Positions 22,961 through 34,010 of a stretch of DNA of 64,000 nt are shown piece after piece. The notes beneath the pieces are model-generated. The model was not told where the DNA came from. It made no database searches and saw nothing but the letters and a program-made list of their open reading frames with translations. The stretch lies in contig CAUYUJ010015840.1 in assembly GCA_963575745.1 (NCBI GenBank), forward strand, positions 219,501 through 283,500, read 5' to 3'. This DNA comes from Prorocentrum cordatum. Its lineage: Eukaryota > Sar > Dinophyceae > Prorocentrales > Prorocentraceae. Both the position numbers and the translations under genes were made by a program. The number at the start of each line of letters is the position of its first letter. The first letter of the stretch is position 1.

Positions 22961-23689
22961 AGCGGGGTCGTCGTGCTATCCGCGCCAGCAGCAGCTGCTC
23001 GCGGCCTCTTCGCGGGCGCCTCGTGGCGGACGCACGCGCCGGCGCAGGGCCCCGGCTGGGCGGCGCGCCTGCGGCGCGGCGCGTCGGCGGCGCGGTGGGC
23101 GCAGCTGTCGGCGGGGCCTTGCCCAGGTAGGTTGGGCGCTGGCGATGTCCTCGCCGGCAGTCATGCTTCTGCTGGCGCCGCCAGCGGTGCGCGTTAGCGG
23201 TGGGGCGGAGGTTTGGCGCGCGACCTTGCTCGCGCTCCTGCAGGCTCGCCCTGGGCCGCCGTCTTAAGCGGGTAATTCGGTGCACCTCCCCTCCCCCCCC
23301 TTTTTTCAGCCGCGGGCCGCCCTGTTCGCATCGTGCAAACGTCGTGACCTCCGACCGCCCGTTTCTTAATCCCTGTTGGTCTCCTACTTCGCCACCGAGC
23401 TGGCCGCTGGGGGGTGCATCTGGGGGGTCCACCCCACTTGTAAATTATTCACTGCGTCGAGCTCCCCATATGTGCATCTCATGATTTATGTCATGCCATA
23501 GCGAGCGCGCTTTCATGGGCGTTTGGCTATAATTGCGCGCCCACATGGGCGACAGGGCCGACGAAGACGAGCGAATCCGAATGCGAGTGAGTGAGTACGA
23601 GCCAGACCTGAGCTTTGCGTATGATTGAATATGAGCCTCCCATCCATTCCCCCTCCTCAGTTGCCAGGCCGCGCCCTCCTCAACTCGAC

Positions 23690-24225
23690 TGCTTCCGTGC
23701 GCCCCAGTGGGTGCGTGCCAGAGCACGACCCAAGGGGCCAGCGCGCCTCGACTCCTTCCTCCGTGCGTCCCAGAGGGTACGTGCCAGAGCACGACCCAAG
23801 GGGCCAGCGCGCCTCGACTCTTTCCTCCGTGCGTCCCAGAGGGAACGTGCCCGAGCACGACCCAGGGGAGCAGCGCGCTTCGACTCCTTCCTCCGTGCGT
23901 CCCAGAGGGTACGTGCCGGAGCACGACCCAAGGGGCCAGCACGACTCGACTCCTTCCTCCGTGCGTCCCAGCGGGTGCGTGCCCGAGCACGACCCAAGGG
24001 GCCAGCGCGTTTCGACTCCTTCCTCCGTGCGTCCCAGCGGGTGCGTGCCCGAGCGCGACCCAAGGGACCAGCGCGCTTCGATTCCTTCCTCCGTGCGCCC
24101 CAGAGGGTACGTGCCGGAGCACGACCCAAGGGGGCAGCGCGCTTCGACTCCTTCCTCCGCGCGTCCCAGAGGGTACGTGCCGGAGCACGACCCAAGGGAA
24201 CAGCGCGCCCCATCTCCTTCCTCGC
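23690..24225. repeat. 66-bp (22-codon) tandem array, about 8 copies
   Basis: Units of exactly 66 bp, for example GACTCCTTCCTCCGTGCGTC, CCAGAGGGTACGTGCC, GAGCACGACCCAAGGGGCCA. Because 66 is divisible by 3, all three + frames and several - frames stay open, giving 22-residue peptide repeats such as SVRPRGYVPEHDP plus RGQRASTPS. Differences among units are a mix of silent and replacement changes. Found only in the left S copy. Confidence 0.92.
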
Positions 24226-25835
24226 AGCATGAAGACGAACAAACCGCCAGAGACATCCCCGCAGAATTGCGAACGGGCCCTGGCGTACCCCCTGGCGGCT
24301 CTCCTCAGGGATGCTGAAGCCAGCGCCCCGCCTGGGGCATCTTCAAAATCTGCTTTGAAAGCCAAGGATGTTGGACATGAAAACGAGCAAACCGCTTCAG
24401 ACATCCCACAAACTGGTCGCGAACGGGCCGGTGTCCTACCCCCTGGCGGCTCCCCGTAGGGGTGCTGAAACCAGCGCCCCGCCTGAGGCATCTTCACAAT
24501 CTGCTTCGGAAGCAAAGTATGTTGGGCATGAAAACGAGCAAACCGCTTGAGACATCCCCGCAAACTGGCCGCGAACGGGCCCGTATCCCACCCCCTGGCG
24601 GCTCCTTTTAGGGGTGCTGACGTCAGCGCCCCGCCTGAGACATCCTCAAAATCTGCTTTGAAAGCCAAGGATGTTGGGCATGAAAACGAGCAAACCGCTT
24701 GAGACATCCCCACAAGCTGGCCGCGAACGGGCCCCTGTCCTATCCTCTGGCCGCACCCCTTAGGGGGTGCTGAAACCAGCGCGCCGCTTGAGACATTTTC
24801 GAAATCTGGTCCGAAAGCCAAGGGCATTGGGCATGAAAACGAGCAAACCGTGAGAAACATCCCCACAAATTGGCCGCGAACGAACCCATGAACAACACCC
24901 TTGCCGGCTCCCTTAGGAGTGCTGAAACCAGCGCCCCGCCTGAGACATTTTCAAAATCTGCGTTGAAAACCAAAGATGTCGGGCATGAAAACGAGCAAAC
25001 CGCTTGAGACATCCCCACAAACTGGTCGCGAACGGGCCCGTGTCCTACCCCCTGGCGGCTCCCCTTAGGGGTGCTGAAACCAGCGCCCCGCGGCAGGCAT
25101 CTTCACGCTCTGCTTCGGAAGCAAAGGGCATTGGGCATGCAAACGAGCAAACCGCTTGAGACATCCCCGCAAACTGGCCGCGAACGGCTCCCTGTCCCAC
25201 CCCCTGGCGGCACCCCTTAGGGGTGCTGAAACCAGCGCCGCGCCTGAGACATGTTCAAAACCTGCTTTGAAAGCCAAGGGTCGCGGGCATGAAAACGAGC
25301 AAGCCGCTTGAAACACCCCCGCAAACTGGCTCCGAACGGGCCCGTGAAAACACCCCTGACGGCTCCCCTTAGGAGTGCTGAAACCAGCGCCCCGCCTGAG
25401 ACATCCCCAACATCTGGTTCGAAAGCCAAAGATGTTGGGCATGAAAACGAGCAAACCGCTTGAGACATCCCCGCAAACTGGCCGCGAACGGGCCCGCGCC
25501 CTACCCTCTGGCGGCTCCGCGTAGGGGCGCTGAAACAAGCGCCCCGCCTGAAACATCTTCACGCTCTGCTTCGGAAGCAAAGTATGTTTGGCATGCAAAC
25601 GAGCAAGCCGCTTGAGACATCCTTGCAAACTGGCCGCGAACGGGCCCGTATCCCACCCCCTGGCGGCTCCCCTTAGGGGTGCTGCAGCCAGCGCCCCGCC
25701 TGAGACATCCTCAAAAACTGCTTTGAAAACCAAGGATGTTGGGCATGAATACGAGCAAACCGCTTGAAACGTCCCCACAAGCTGGCCGCGAACGGGCCCG
25801 TGAAAACACCCCTGGCGGCTCCTCTTGCGAGAGCA
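24226..25835. repeat. 152-bp satellite array, about 10.5 copies
   Basis: Each unit has GAGCAAACCGCTTGAGACAT, CCCCGCAAACTGGCCGCGAA, CGGGCCCGTG, a GGCGGCTCCCCTTAGGGGTG segment and GCTGAAACCAGCGCCCCGCC. The GGGGTGCTG-AAAC-CAGCGCCCC portion forms a near-perfect hairpin in each unit. The unit is not a multiple of 3, so long frames here (up to 473 residues on the - strand) drift through all phases and are artefacts. The reverse complement forms the array at 36250-37678. Confidence 0.93.
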
Positions 25836-25854
25836 GGTCTCAGTCCGTGCGTTG

Positions 25855-26092
25855 AGTAACTCAGACTATGAGAAGGTCTGAGTATGTGTAGGTCTGAGTA
25901 TGAGTAAGTCTGTGCATGAGCAGGTCTGGGAACGAGTCTGGGCATGAGTAAGTCTGGGTTTGAAGGAACCCCAGCATGCGTAAGTCTGAGTATGAGTAGG
26001 CCTGCGTGTTATGTGTTGGGTAAGTCTGACAATGGGAAGATATGAGTATGAGTAGGTCTGAGTATGAGTAAGCCTGTGCATGAGTAGGTGCG
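25855..26092. repeat. Short-period GTCTGAGTATGAGTAA array
   Basis: Degenerate 14-16-bp units around AGTCTGAGTATGAGTA. The reverse complement (CAGACTTACTCATACTC) is at 35905-36235, and a related array is at 49280-49750. Confidence 0.88.
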
Positions 26093-26165
26093 TTCTCTCT
26101 GGAGTCGGCGGCGCCCGAGTAACATCAAGAACCCCATCTTGGGATATGGGGAAATCCAATGCGAA

Positions 26166-27339
26166 GTGCACTCACGGGTTTGCCCTCAGCAGGGAGGTTT
26201 CGGCGTCGATGTTGCAGAAAGGGCGGCGAGAGTTGGGCGGTGCGCAAAACCTGCGCGAAGGTGCACAATGTCGTTGTCTCCTCGGCGCCGCGCTCATGCT
26301 TCGTGAGAGTTGGGCTCCCGCTCGGGCGCGGCGCACGACGCCCGAATCCGAATTCGTCGCCGCGCGAGCGGGCGAAAATGTCGCTCTCGCTCGGGCGCCG
26401 CCCAGACTTCGATTGAAAGGGGGTTTCCGGCAACGGCGCTGCGCGTGCGCATCATGCGCAAAGTTTTGCACGCTCGCGCGGGCTGGCGTCTTGCTGCCAT
26501 CGCCCAAGCTTCGTGCGCGCTACGCTTGGAAGTGGCGTTCCCACGTGGGCGCGGCGCATGTTTCGCTCACCGCATCGCGCGCGGGCGCCATCGGCGCCGG
26601 GGTCGCGCGAAAGCGGGCGAATCGCTGCACCGCGCAAGGACATTCTGAAATTCCGCTCCCGCCCATGGCACGGCCCGCGCAGTTGTCCCTTCGCCGAGTC
26701 GTCGGAAGCGGGACCACGCGCAAGCGTCTTCCGTCCGCTAGGTAGGAACGCGCTCCAATCCCAATGCCAAGGCGTGCCGCATTTGATTCTCATGTCATGG
26801 GGGGCAGGGTGGGGGGCGGGGCCCGCTGACGCGATCGACTTGGATAACTTGGCCTTACCTTGCCCTCCTCCCTCCTTCTCCTCCTCCGCCTCCTCCTTCT
26901 CGTCTTCGTTCCTCCTCGCTTTTCAGCCCCTGCGCCCAGGGCCGCAGCCGCAGGGGCAAGTTTCGCCTCCCCCGCGGCCCCGCGCTCCAGGCGCCAAGCG
27001 AGTGGGGGGGGCCCCGCCGCGCATTGCAGTTACATGTTTTTACCTGCTACTATTGATGTTCAGTTCTCTCTTGAATGTAGCGTTGCACAATCCTCTTCAC
27101 TGATGTGATTCGTGGAGAGCAGAAGATATTTCTCAGACGTTGAAGCGCGCTGATATCGCGGTGCTTCCTGCGACGACCCAGCGCCAGAGATTGGGTGAAC
27201 CTGCGACGACGATGAGGACGACGCACCACGCACTGCACCAGTTCGGCCGGGAGAAGGCGGAGGAACACCAACAAGAGTGCAGGGGTAGGAATTATGGTTA
27301 GGAACAGAGTGATCAGACCGTCGCATGTAATGGACCTAC
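26166..27339. other. Unassigned sequence between S-left and LINE-B
   Basis: 26180-26720 is CG-rich with recurring GCTCGGGCGCGGCGCA and GCTCGCGCGGGC-like blocks. No protein is recognised despite open frames on both strands. 26860-26930 is a CTCC tract and 27000-27340 is less GC-rich. The 5' end of LINE-B may extend back into this part. Confidence 0.3.
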
Positions 27340-27559
27340 GCTTTCCCCCATCAACACCTCGCTGGACGGGGAGCCACGATACGACTCAGATCTGGAACTT
27401 TTGACATTACTGCTATCAGTGAATATTTCCCTCCTCCCAGCAATATGAAAATTGAGCAATGGTGCTCGACGTGTCGAATGGTGGCACCCTGTATTCACCG
27501 TTGTGTTCAAGAAGCGAAGGCACGTTCTCTTGTCGTTGTTGCCGTAGACTCGGTTTGCC

Positions 27560-28081
27560 AGTTCGGTTATCGGCGCGTGGGATCTGGCTCCCCGACCCCC
27601 GCATGCAAACCCCGCAACTTGGGCCCCGTTCGCGCAGGGGCTCGAGAACGAAGACTCGGCCGAGCTGTGGTGCATCATGGAGATGGAGGATCTCGCGATA
27701 GTAGACAGTTTCTTTCTTGTGGGGCCGACCTACTACTGCGCGGAGGCCACGAGCTCGCCAGACCACATCTTGGTGCCTGCAGATGCGATCGCGGCCACTA
27801 CCCGATGCAGGACACTCAAGCACGCGATGCGCTGCCTGCAGGCCATCCCCGATTCTCGACCGCGGGATCACGCGCCACTGTTGTGGCAAGCTCAGCATAT
27901 TTTGGAAGCGCCCCCACAGAGAGATAAGTGTCCACAGGGGGACAAAGATTTCATCGCCAAGCTTCTACGTCGTCAAGGCACTGTCGGGGCACCCATCCCC
28001 GACGAGCTGGAGAGACTCCCGGAGGCCAGCCTACAGCAGTGGAGCACGGATGTTATGATGCCCGACCCGTCTGTCGCTTAG
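27560..28081 (+). pseudogene. LINE-B endonuclease (EEP/APE-like) remnant
   Basis: Translation from about 27570 gives GAWDLAPRPPHANPA, a remnant of the D-x-N region, then MEMEDLAIVDSFFLVGPTYY (from 27677), SSPDHILVPADA and RDHAPLLWQ. GPTY, the D-H-I-L (usually D-Y-I-L) strand and the final S/R-D-H box are hallmarks of LINE endonucleases that nick the target DNA. The last 134 residues are open to a stop at 28079, while the N-terminal third is broken by stops. Confidence 0.65.
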
Positions 28082-28097
28082 GCACGCCTGGTCGAGG

Positions 28098-28697
28098 ATG
28101 CACGAGCTGCTGCCCTGCCTGAGGCCGAACGCCAGCGCCGCCAGACCCCCCGCGACGCCCTTTCTTGAACAGCGAAATGCTCTCCTGGAACAGAGAAAGG
28201 CTGCTGGGTGTGGTTTTGATACGGAAGCCGATCGTTTGAATCTCAGGGCCCTAGAGAAGCACATCAAAACTCAGAAGAAGCGTCTTGACATTGCACGGAT
28301 AGGTGAGTTGATGGACGAAGCGCCCCTACATCATAGTCTTGTTGATAGCCACAATCTTTGGAGGAAGATGTATGCGGTTGGCTCTCCTTGCCGGGGAGCT
28401 CGCCAGCGATCTTTTCAATTTGCTGCGCAGTGTATTCCGTCGCTGGCAGAATGGTCTGAGACGATGACGCCGGCAGCTCGAGAGGGAAGGTTCAGCGCGC
28501 GAGCGCTTGACTCGCCAGAACAGCCGATGTTGGAGGCGCTCGGGAGGATTGCGGAGGAAGGCCCAGAATCTCACCCAGGGACCCGCACAGTCACCTTGGC
28601 TCACGACGATAGGTTTCGCATTCTCGATCAGTTGAAGAAAGCTGCGCGTCGACGTTGCACTCCAAACTATTATGTCTCCACTGAGCTTTGGTATTGA
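28098..28697 (+). pseudogene. LINE-B linker region between endonuclease and RT
   Basis: A 199-residue uninterrupted frame, rich in charged helices (RLNLRALEKHIKTQKKRLD, later RFRILDQLKKAARRR). It starts only 17 bp after the endonuclease stop and is most simply the same polyprotein after a frameshift. No catalytic motif is present. It is the longest intact stretch of LINE-B. Confidence 0.5.
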
Positions 28698-28924
28698 ATC
28701 ATGCAGCATGCGACCAAGCAGTTGGTGGGACAATGGCCCCATGTCGAGCATCTGAGTGACCATGCCTATCGGCAGCCCGAACCCCGCCGACTACATGTTC
28801 CGTGCCCGAAGTTCTCCGAGGCCCCAGAAGATCCTGGGGCAGATCAAGTCCAAAACGAGAACCCCATGTCAATGGCGCTGGAGCCGTAGTTTCCAGCTCT
28901 CCAGTGGGAACCTGAAAAGACCGC

Positions 28925-29820
28925 CAAAGCTATGGGGCTCATCCATTTCTATTGCCCCTTTGGGAAGTCCTGGCATCGCGGGCTCTACTTACGCGCAGGT
29001 CGACCTCCGCTACCCCCGCACAGTTGGCCGCAAAGGTGCGCGGCTGGCGTCTTCGCACGAGAGGGATTTCACATATCCCGGTTAAGAAGAAATATGATTA
29101 ATGCGTTTCCGTCGACGTCACGTGCGGCCCCCTCGCAGTCTGTAGATGAAGCGGCCGAAGCAGTTCAAGACCGTGCTTTTTCCGCCAGCGACATGAGGAG
29201 GCTGCGATGGAGACTCAGGCGGGAGAGCAGTCTGGTTTCTTTCAGCCTGGGCATGGATCGGGGATGGGGAATGGGAACGGTTGCGGCCTTTTGCGCGAGG
29301 CCCCCTGCGCCCGACTGAGACGTGGAGAGGCGAACAGCTCCGCGATCCCACGATGCATCGCGATGAGAGGCCCGAGCAATATGTTCCGATTGCTCGCGCC
29401 GCCAGTGTCATGGCATGTGCGGTCGCGCACAACAAGCATGATGTATCCGTCAGGCTTATGCCCATATGGCATTCACAACGCACTGGCGCTGACGGCGCCC
29501 AACCCGCTGGAGGCGAGGACCATAATTATTCAGTCGAATGCCAGCCTTGACCGTTAGTTGTGGGAGGAGGGCGGGTACTCACAAAATCCGGAGAAGGCGA
29601 ATTCCATGCCCGTGATGGTGGGCCCAGGTGCTTACACAGCGACCTGGACTTCGTTGTCCCAGGGGATCCAGTTACCAGGGGCTGTTTCGGCGGAGTCGCT
29701 CTATCTGGGGGGCATGGAGCACCTGGCTGGAGGATGTAGCGCGGTGGTGAAGAGAAGGTTGGAGGCTATTCGGGCGGCTTGGAGGAGGCTTGGGAAGTTT
29801 GGGAGACTACGCATTCGGTA
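28925..29820 (+). pseudogene. LINE-B reverse transcriptase remnant
   Basis: Blocks in at least three frames: AMGLIHFYCPFGKSWHRGLY (28928-28987), PLPPHSWPQ, INAFPSTSRAAPSQSVDEAA (about 29097-29160, equivalent to the 'D-x-x-N-A-F-x-S-x' palm strand, with the Asp not seen), then IIQSNASLDR and NPEKANSMPVMVGPG (29520-29620), and SLYLGGMEHLAGG (29697-29735) after the palm. The active-site A-D-D region was not recovered. This is an inactive copy. Confidence 0.62.
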
Positions 29821-30499
29821 AGATTGAAGGGGCTGGCATTCCCGGGGCCGGTTCTTAGCGCGGCCGACTTGGGCCTAGAGACGCGCCTCCCTGGCAAGCT
29901 AGATCTGCGCAGGTTCGACGCGGTGGTGCTAGTCTTTGCGCGCGTTGTCCTTCGTGGCCGTCGACCAGAATTTGACCCCGCACATCCAGGGTCGACGCTA
30001 AAGTACATACATGTCAGAAGACCAGATCCTCAGGGCGCTCAGGATCGCGGACTCCAGGGCCGAGCTGTTGTTTCGACGGTTACGACGGTGGCAGCGTTTC
30101 CTTCGTTACCCGTCCGACTGCGCACAGGCACTGACCGTGCTGTTCGGCGCGCTGGAAGGACTTGCAGAGCCTTCCACTTTCATTGACTTTGGCAGGGTTG
30201 CCAAGGACGTGAATCCTTGGGCCCGCCAGTTTGAGCAGGGCCTGGATGCGCTCCAGTCCCTTCGTGGTGGCCCCAGGTTTTTGGCGGCCTACAGTGTGCT
30301 AAACATCCCCACGCCCCCCGAGGCGGGGAAGGACTTCGTCGGCTTCGACGCCGCAGAACTGAGAAATATCCCCCAGCTTGGGAGCGCCACGAGGTCTACA
30401 CAACGTCCTCTTCACGGAGCCCCAAAAGAGCCCCTACTGGAACGCGTCTGTGATCCTCCAGGAGATGGTGAGGATCGGAGGCGTGGGCTAGCATTCTAG
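29821..30499 (+). pseudogene. LINE-B C-terminal domain
   Basis: One frame reads AFPGPVLSAADLGLETRLPG and AVVLVFARVVLRGR. A second (30011-30499) has MSEDQILRALRIADSRAELL, then FRRLRRWQRFLRYP. The R-x-x-R-L-R-x-W-Q-x-x-L-R pattern is what follows the RT thumb in related LINEs. The two frames overlap, which indicates a frameshift near 30010. DNA or RNA binding is inferred from the basic helices. Confidence 0.58.
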
Positions 30500-30547
30500 A
30501 GTAAAGGGGCCTTTATTGTTCATCAATGTCACCATCCTTCCCGTGCG

Positions 30548-30799
30548 ATGTGGGCCCCGTCCCACGTGCTAGTCATCGCTAACCAGCGCCCCCACTGCAT
30601 GAGCACCTTTGGGGGCCAGGTCACAGCTGAGCGACATATCGCCCAGTCGCTGCGCCGTGGAAGATGTCTTTGCGATGCGAGCCCGTATGCCCCTCCAGTC
30701 CAGGAGCCCGCGGACCTTCATTGCCCCTGCTGCGTAGACTTGGAGACAGCGTTTGAAGGGCTCGTGGATTGCATGCCACCGGGCTCGCTGTCCTTGTAA
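30548..30799 (+). pseudogene. LINE-B Cys/His-rich tail
   Basis: 83 residues: NQRPHCMSTFGGQVTAERHI, then AQSLRRGRCLCDAS and LHCPCC. The first block resembles a C-x2-C-x(n)-H-x(3-8)-H finger whose first Cys has become Arg (the family usually has NQCPxC). A second Cys pair follows. Such fingers end many dinoflagellate-type LINEs. Confidence 0.55.
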
Positions 30800-30884
30800 G
30801 AGTCTTTTTGAACTCCAGCGTCGCATTCGCGACGCGCGCGCCCCCCCTGCCCCTGCCTGTGTTTTTGAAGAACCAGGAGTCCAC

Positions 30885-31830
30885 GATGGATCTCGCCGAC
30901 AGGGCCATGAGCCAAGGGCCCGCGGCCAGAGATCGCGCCCTCAGATCTCGCAGAGGAAACCGAGGCAGACCGACTCGCAGGGGAGGGGGGGGGGGCCGAC
31001 CGCCACGCGGTGCACCAGCCGCGGGGGCCGCGGCCGCGGCAGAGGGCGCCCTCGGCCCGCAGCCGGCCGCGCGCGCGGCAGAGGGGGGCCGCCCCCGACA
31101 GGTGCCGAACCCGAGCCTCGAGAACCCAGACGTCGTGCGCCTGCTGCAGGAGACTTTCGACAACGCTGACAACACCTTCGGACTGAGACGGGGGGGCCTG
31201 GCCTCGTTGGCGCTGGGGGGGGGGGGGGCCCGCTGGAACTAGTTCAAGCCTTCTTTCCCGTGATGATGAGGGCCGCGCTCCGCGCGACGCACGGGGCGCC
31301 CAGCCTGGGGGCGGCGGTTTTCCACAATGTGCGCGTGGACAAGGACCGCGACATATGCAAGGCCATGCGCATCACGGGCAGATGCTACGTGGAGGAAACA
31401 CAGTAACTGTGACGAGAAAACGCCCAGGCCCTTCGAGGCCGCCAGGAGGTGCCCGAGCTAGACGCGTTGGGCGCCCCCCATCCCCACCTGTTCCTGGCCC
31501 TAGTGGGGGCGATTCGTCGGCGGGGCGAGCGAGCGGGCGCCGTCGGCGCGCAGGCTATCGCGACCTGGATGGACGGGGTGAAGGCAGACAACACAGTGAC
31601 CAACGACTCCCTGTGCCAGACGATCCTGCCACCGCCGCATCAGCTACACGCGCGATCGCAAGGTGATGGAGACCCATCTCGAGGCCAAGGAGACTGGCAT
31701 GGCATTCAGACGCAGCTGCTCGACTCCTCGCGGCAGCTCGGGGCGACTATCCAGCGCGGCCAGGCTCTGCGCAGCCACCGCGAGAGGCTCATGCAGGTGC
31801 TGCTGGACACGACGGCAGACTATTGAATTT
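30885..31830 (+). pseudogene. Unrecognised two-part ORF downstream of LINE-B
   Basis: 30885-31242 encodes MDLADRAMSQGP, an Arg/Gly/Ala-rich stretch, then NPDVVRLLQETFDNADNTFG before a poly-G run. 31449-31826 continues with LDALGAPHPHLFLALVGAIR, and another frame at about 31650 has RDRKVMETHLEAKETGMAFR followed by LDSSRQLGATIQRGQALRSH. The pieces look like one protein broken by G-run and other frameshifts. An ORF1 of a further retroelement or a decayed host gene are both possible, and I do not recognise the family. Confidence 0.35.
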
Positions 31831-32704
31831 GCATGGCATGGCGAATGTTTCTTCTGGACAGATGAGAAGGATAGAGCCCCTATCGGGTCCCCGTCAAGTG
31901 CAGAGTTGGACACATCCGAGTGGTCGAAAGGGCGGACCTCTTCCAGACGGTCCACGACTGATGAGGCTTTGCCTGTATCTACTGCCCCGCCGGAGCCCCA
32001 GCCGAGTGAGCGCCAAACTGATTTTCGTAGGCAGAGTCTTGGGATGCTTGAGCATAGTTTTTCGAATCCCTCTCCTCCTCCTCCCCCTCGCCTTTCTAGG
32101 CCCACCACGGACCCCCGCTCGAGCTCTTTGGAGGCCTGTGTCCTTAGACTTGTGGGTAGGGCCCCTCGGAGACCTGACAGCACCTCTGGACAATGAACCA
32201 GCGGTGACCGGTCGGCGGGGCCAGCGAGGCCACCATCCTTTTTCCGGCCCTCTTTTTCCAGTTTTGATTCGTTCTTTAGTAGCAACGAAGTTTTGTCGGG
32301 GTGTCTGCGGCGTTGGATATATCCCGAAAGGTCCGTGAGACATTGAGCCCCCCCCCCTCAGTGCTAAGCACCGCTTTATGCGCACCCGAGGAGCTTGGGA
32401 TATGTTTTCTTGTTGGTGCTAGTTGGCCGTGTTCGAGCTGCCTGCCAGAAGACGAGGACCCGTTGCTCCTGATGCGATCGCCGCCGCCGCCGCCTCGCTT
32501 TTCCTCCCTTTCAATCCTTTTCCTTCTTCCTCGTTTACCACCCCGATGACGTTATCCAGTCGTTACCGGGCTCCTTCCTCCTCCCTCCTCCATTCCTCCC
32601 TCTCCTCCCTCCCGTAAGGTTCCTGGAGTCCATGGGAGTGGACGTCAGCAAGTTCGGGAGAGGACAGGCGACTTCACCACCCCACAGCGTTGGTTGCGGG
32701 AGGA
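31831..32704. other. Unassigned sequence
   Basis: No gene is recognised. C-rich tract at 32348-32362 and CCTCC-rich tract at 32570-32615. Confidence 0.35.
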
Positions 32705-32836
32705 GGTGAATGATGATGATGGTGATGATGATAATGATGATGATGCGGCTGATGATGATGGTGCTGATGTTGCTGCTGATGATGCTGATGACGTTGATGA
32801 TGATGCGGATGCGGATGATGATGTTGATGGTGATGG

Positions 32837-32874
<38 letters not shown>

Positions 32875-33647
32875 GGTGGTGATGACTGATGATGTTGTAA
32901 ATTGTGGTGATGATGACGATGAGTATGATGATGTTGATGATGATGATGTTGACGTGTGCGATGACGATGCCGATGACGATGACGATGAATATGGTGATGA
33001 TGATGACGAGGAGGAGGAGGATAGGGAGGAGGAGGAGGAGGGTGATGATGATGCTACTGATGATGATGATGCTGATGGTGGTGCTGCAGCTGATGATGAT
33101 GACGATGATGATGACGATGCTGATGACGCTGACGATGATGATGATGCTGATGAGGATGATAGTGGCAATGATGATGAAGCCATGGTGACGGTTATGATTT
33201 TTCATGATGGTGATGTTGATGTTGATGATGATGGTGATGATGATGCTGATGGTGATGATTATCATTGTGAAGGCGATGCTGCTGATGATGATAAAGGTGC
33301 GGATGCTGATGATCATGATGGCGATGGGGATGATGACGATACTGATGATGGTGATGCTCATGATGCTGGCGATGATGCTGACGATGACAATGCTGCATAT
33401 GATACTGACAATGTTGTGATGGTGATGATGATGTCGATGCTGATAATTATGATGATGATCGTGCTCCTGACGACTGTGATGACTGTGATGATGAAGGGTA
33501 TGATGAATCTGATGATGATGGCGATGATGGTTATGATGATTCATATGATAATGATGACGATGATGATGACGGGGCTGCTGATGATGATTATGATGCTCGT
33601 GATGTCGATATCCAAAACGATGATGGTGCTGATATTGATGATGATGC

Positions 33648-33681
<34 letters not shown>

Positions 33682-33870
33682 AATGGTGATGATGATGCTG
33701 ATGATGATGGTGCTGTTGATGATGATGATGATGATGATGAGGAGGAGGAGGAGGAGGAGGAGGAGGAGGCGGAGGAGGAGGAGGAGGAGGATTATGTCGA
33801 TGGTGATGATGATGCCGAAGGTGATGATGATGCTGCTGATGACGAGGAGGAGGAGGAGGAGGAGTGGGAA
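32705..33870. repeat. 1.15-kb imperfect GAT tract
   Basis: GATGATGAT with frequent GCT, GTT, GGT and ACG variants, then GAGGAG blocks (33010-33045, 33740-33790, 33845-33865). The variation is patchy, unlike the pure tract at 16961. The acidic poly-Asp frame is 334 residues but has no unique sequence. Confidence 0.93.
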
Positions 33871-33904
33871 GAATATCTAGTACCCCCGCTGTTGCGGAGA
33901 CGAG

Positions 33905-34010
33905 TGAGGAGGCGAGGGTGGATCGCGGTGCGGGAGGGTCGCGGCGCGGGTGGGTCGCGGCGTTGGTGGGTCGCGGGTGGTTCGAGGCGCGGGTGGGTCG
34001 CGGAGCGACG
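33905..34010. repeat. GGGTCGCGG mini-repeat
   Basis: Six or so units of GTGGGTCGCGGCGCGG/GTTGGTGGGTCGCGG. The inverse unit (GCGACCCACTT) is tandem at 34855-34925, beyond a TGG tract. Confidence 0.75.

Larger units (their letters stand above)
20040..23270 (+). mobile_element. LINE-A: decayed non-LTR retrotransposon (RT, zinc finger, RNase H)
   Basis: Pieces occur in order on the + strand but in shifting frames. They are a linker with ARRLAKELVARDGFYRSAVA (about 20435-20510), the RT start KKPGLDGWAVKELRLLP (about 20765), RT palm blocks (20995-21480), a post-RT region (21600-22090), a CCHC finger (about 22180-22240) and an RNase H-like WIKAHATAEEALARG block (about 22770). No upstream endonuclease was recognised, so the element may be 5'-truncated near 20040. 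Direct repeats marking insertion were not found. Stops and frameshifts make it inactive. Confidence 0.75.
23438..26165 (+). mobile_element. Element S, left copy (inverted relative to 35.8-37.8 kb)
   Basis: Ordered parts: end motif ATTCACTGCGTCGAGCTCCC then CATATGTGCATCTCATG (23443-23482); a spacer; a 66-bp array; a 152-bp array; a short-period GTCTGAGTATGAGTAA array; and an inner end with GGAGTCGGCGGCG and CATCTTGGGATATGGGG (26098-26155). The same parts, except the 66-bp array, occur in reverse order and orientation at 35850-37770, and a third copy starts at 49238. No protein is encoded that I can recognise. Mobility is inferred from the three dispersed copies with the same end. Confidence 0.72.
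27340..30800 (+). mobile_element. LINE-B: decayed non-LTR retrotransposon (EN, RT, zinc finger)
   Basis: In order on the + strand: an apurinic-type endonuclease remnant (27560-28081), a linker ORF (28098-28697), RT blocks (28925-29820), a C-terminal domain (29821-30499) and a Cys/His-rich tail (30548-30799). Base composition is closer to balanced than in LINE-A. Stops and frame changes occur between nearly all parts. No poly(A) tail or target duplication was located. Confidence 0.75.

Noticed and set aside
23445-24866. A 473-residue minus-strand ORF with Cys-containing repeats (SCPTSLAFKADFEDV)
   Set aside because: It runs through the 152-bp satellite, whose period is not a multiple of 3. 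The same peptide appears in all phases and in 123-residue pieces in the inverted array, so it is not under coding constraint as far as can be seen.
24226-25835. 152-bp spaced repeats as a CRISPR array
   Set aside because: Units are tandem with no variable spacers of constant length, and the context is a eukaryotic nuclear genome.
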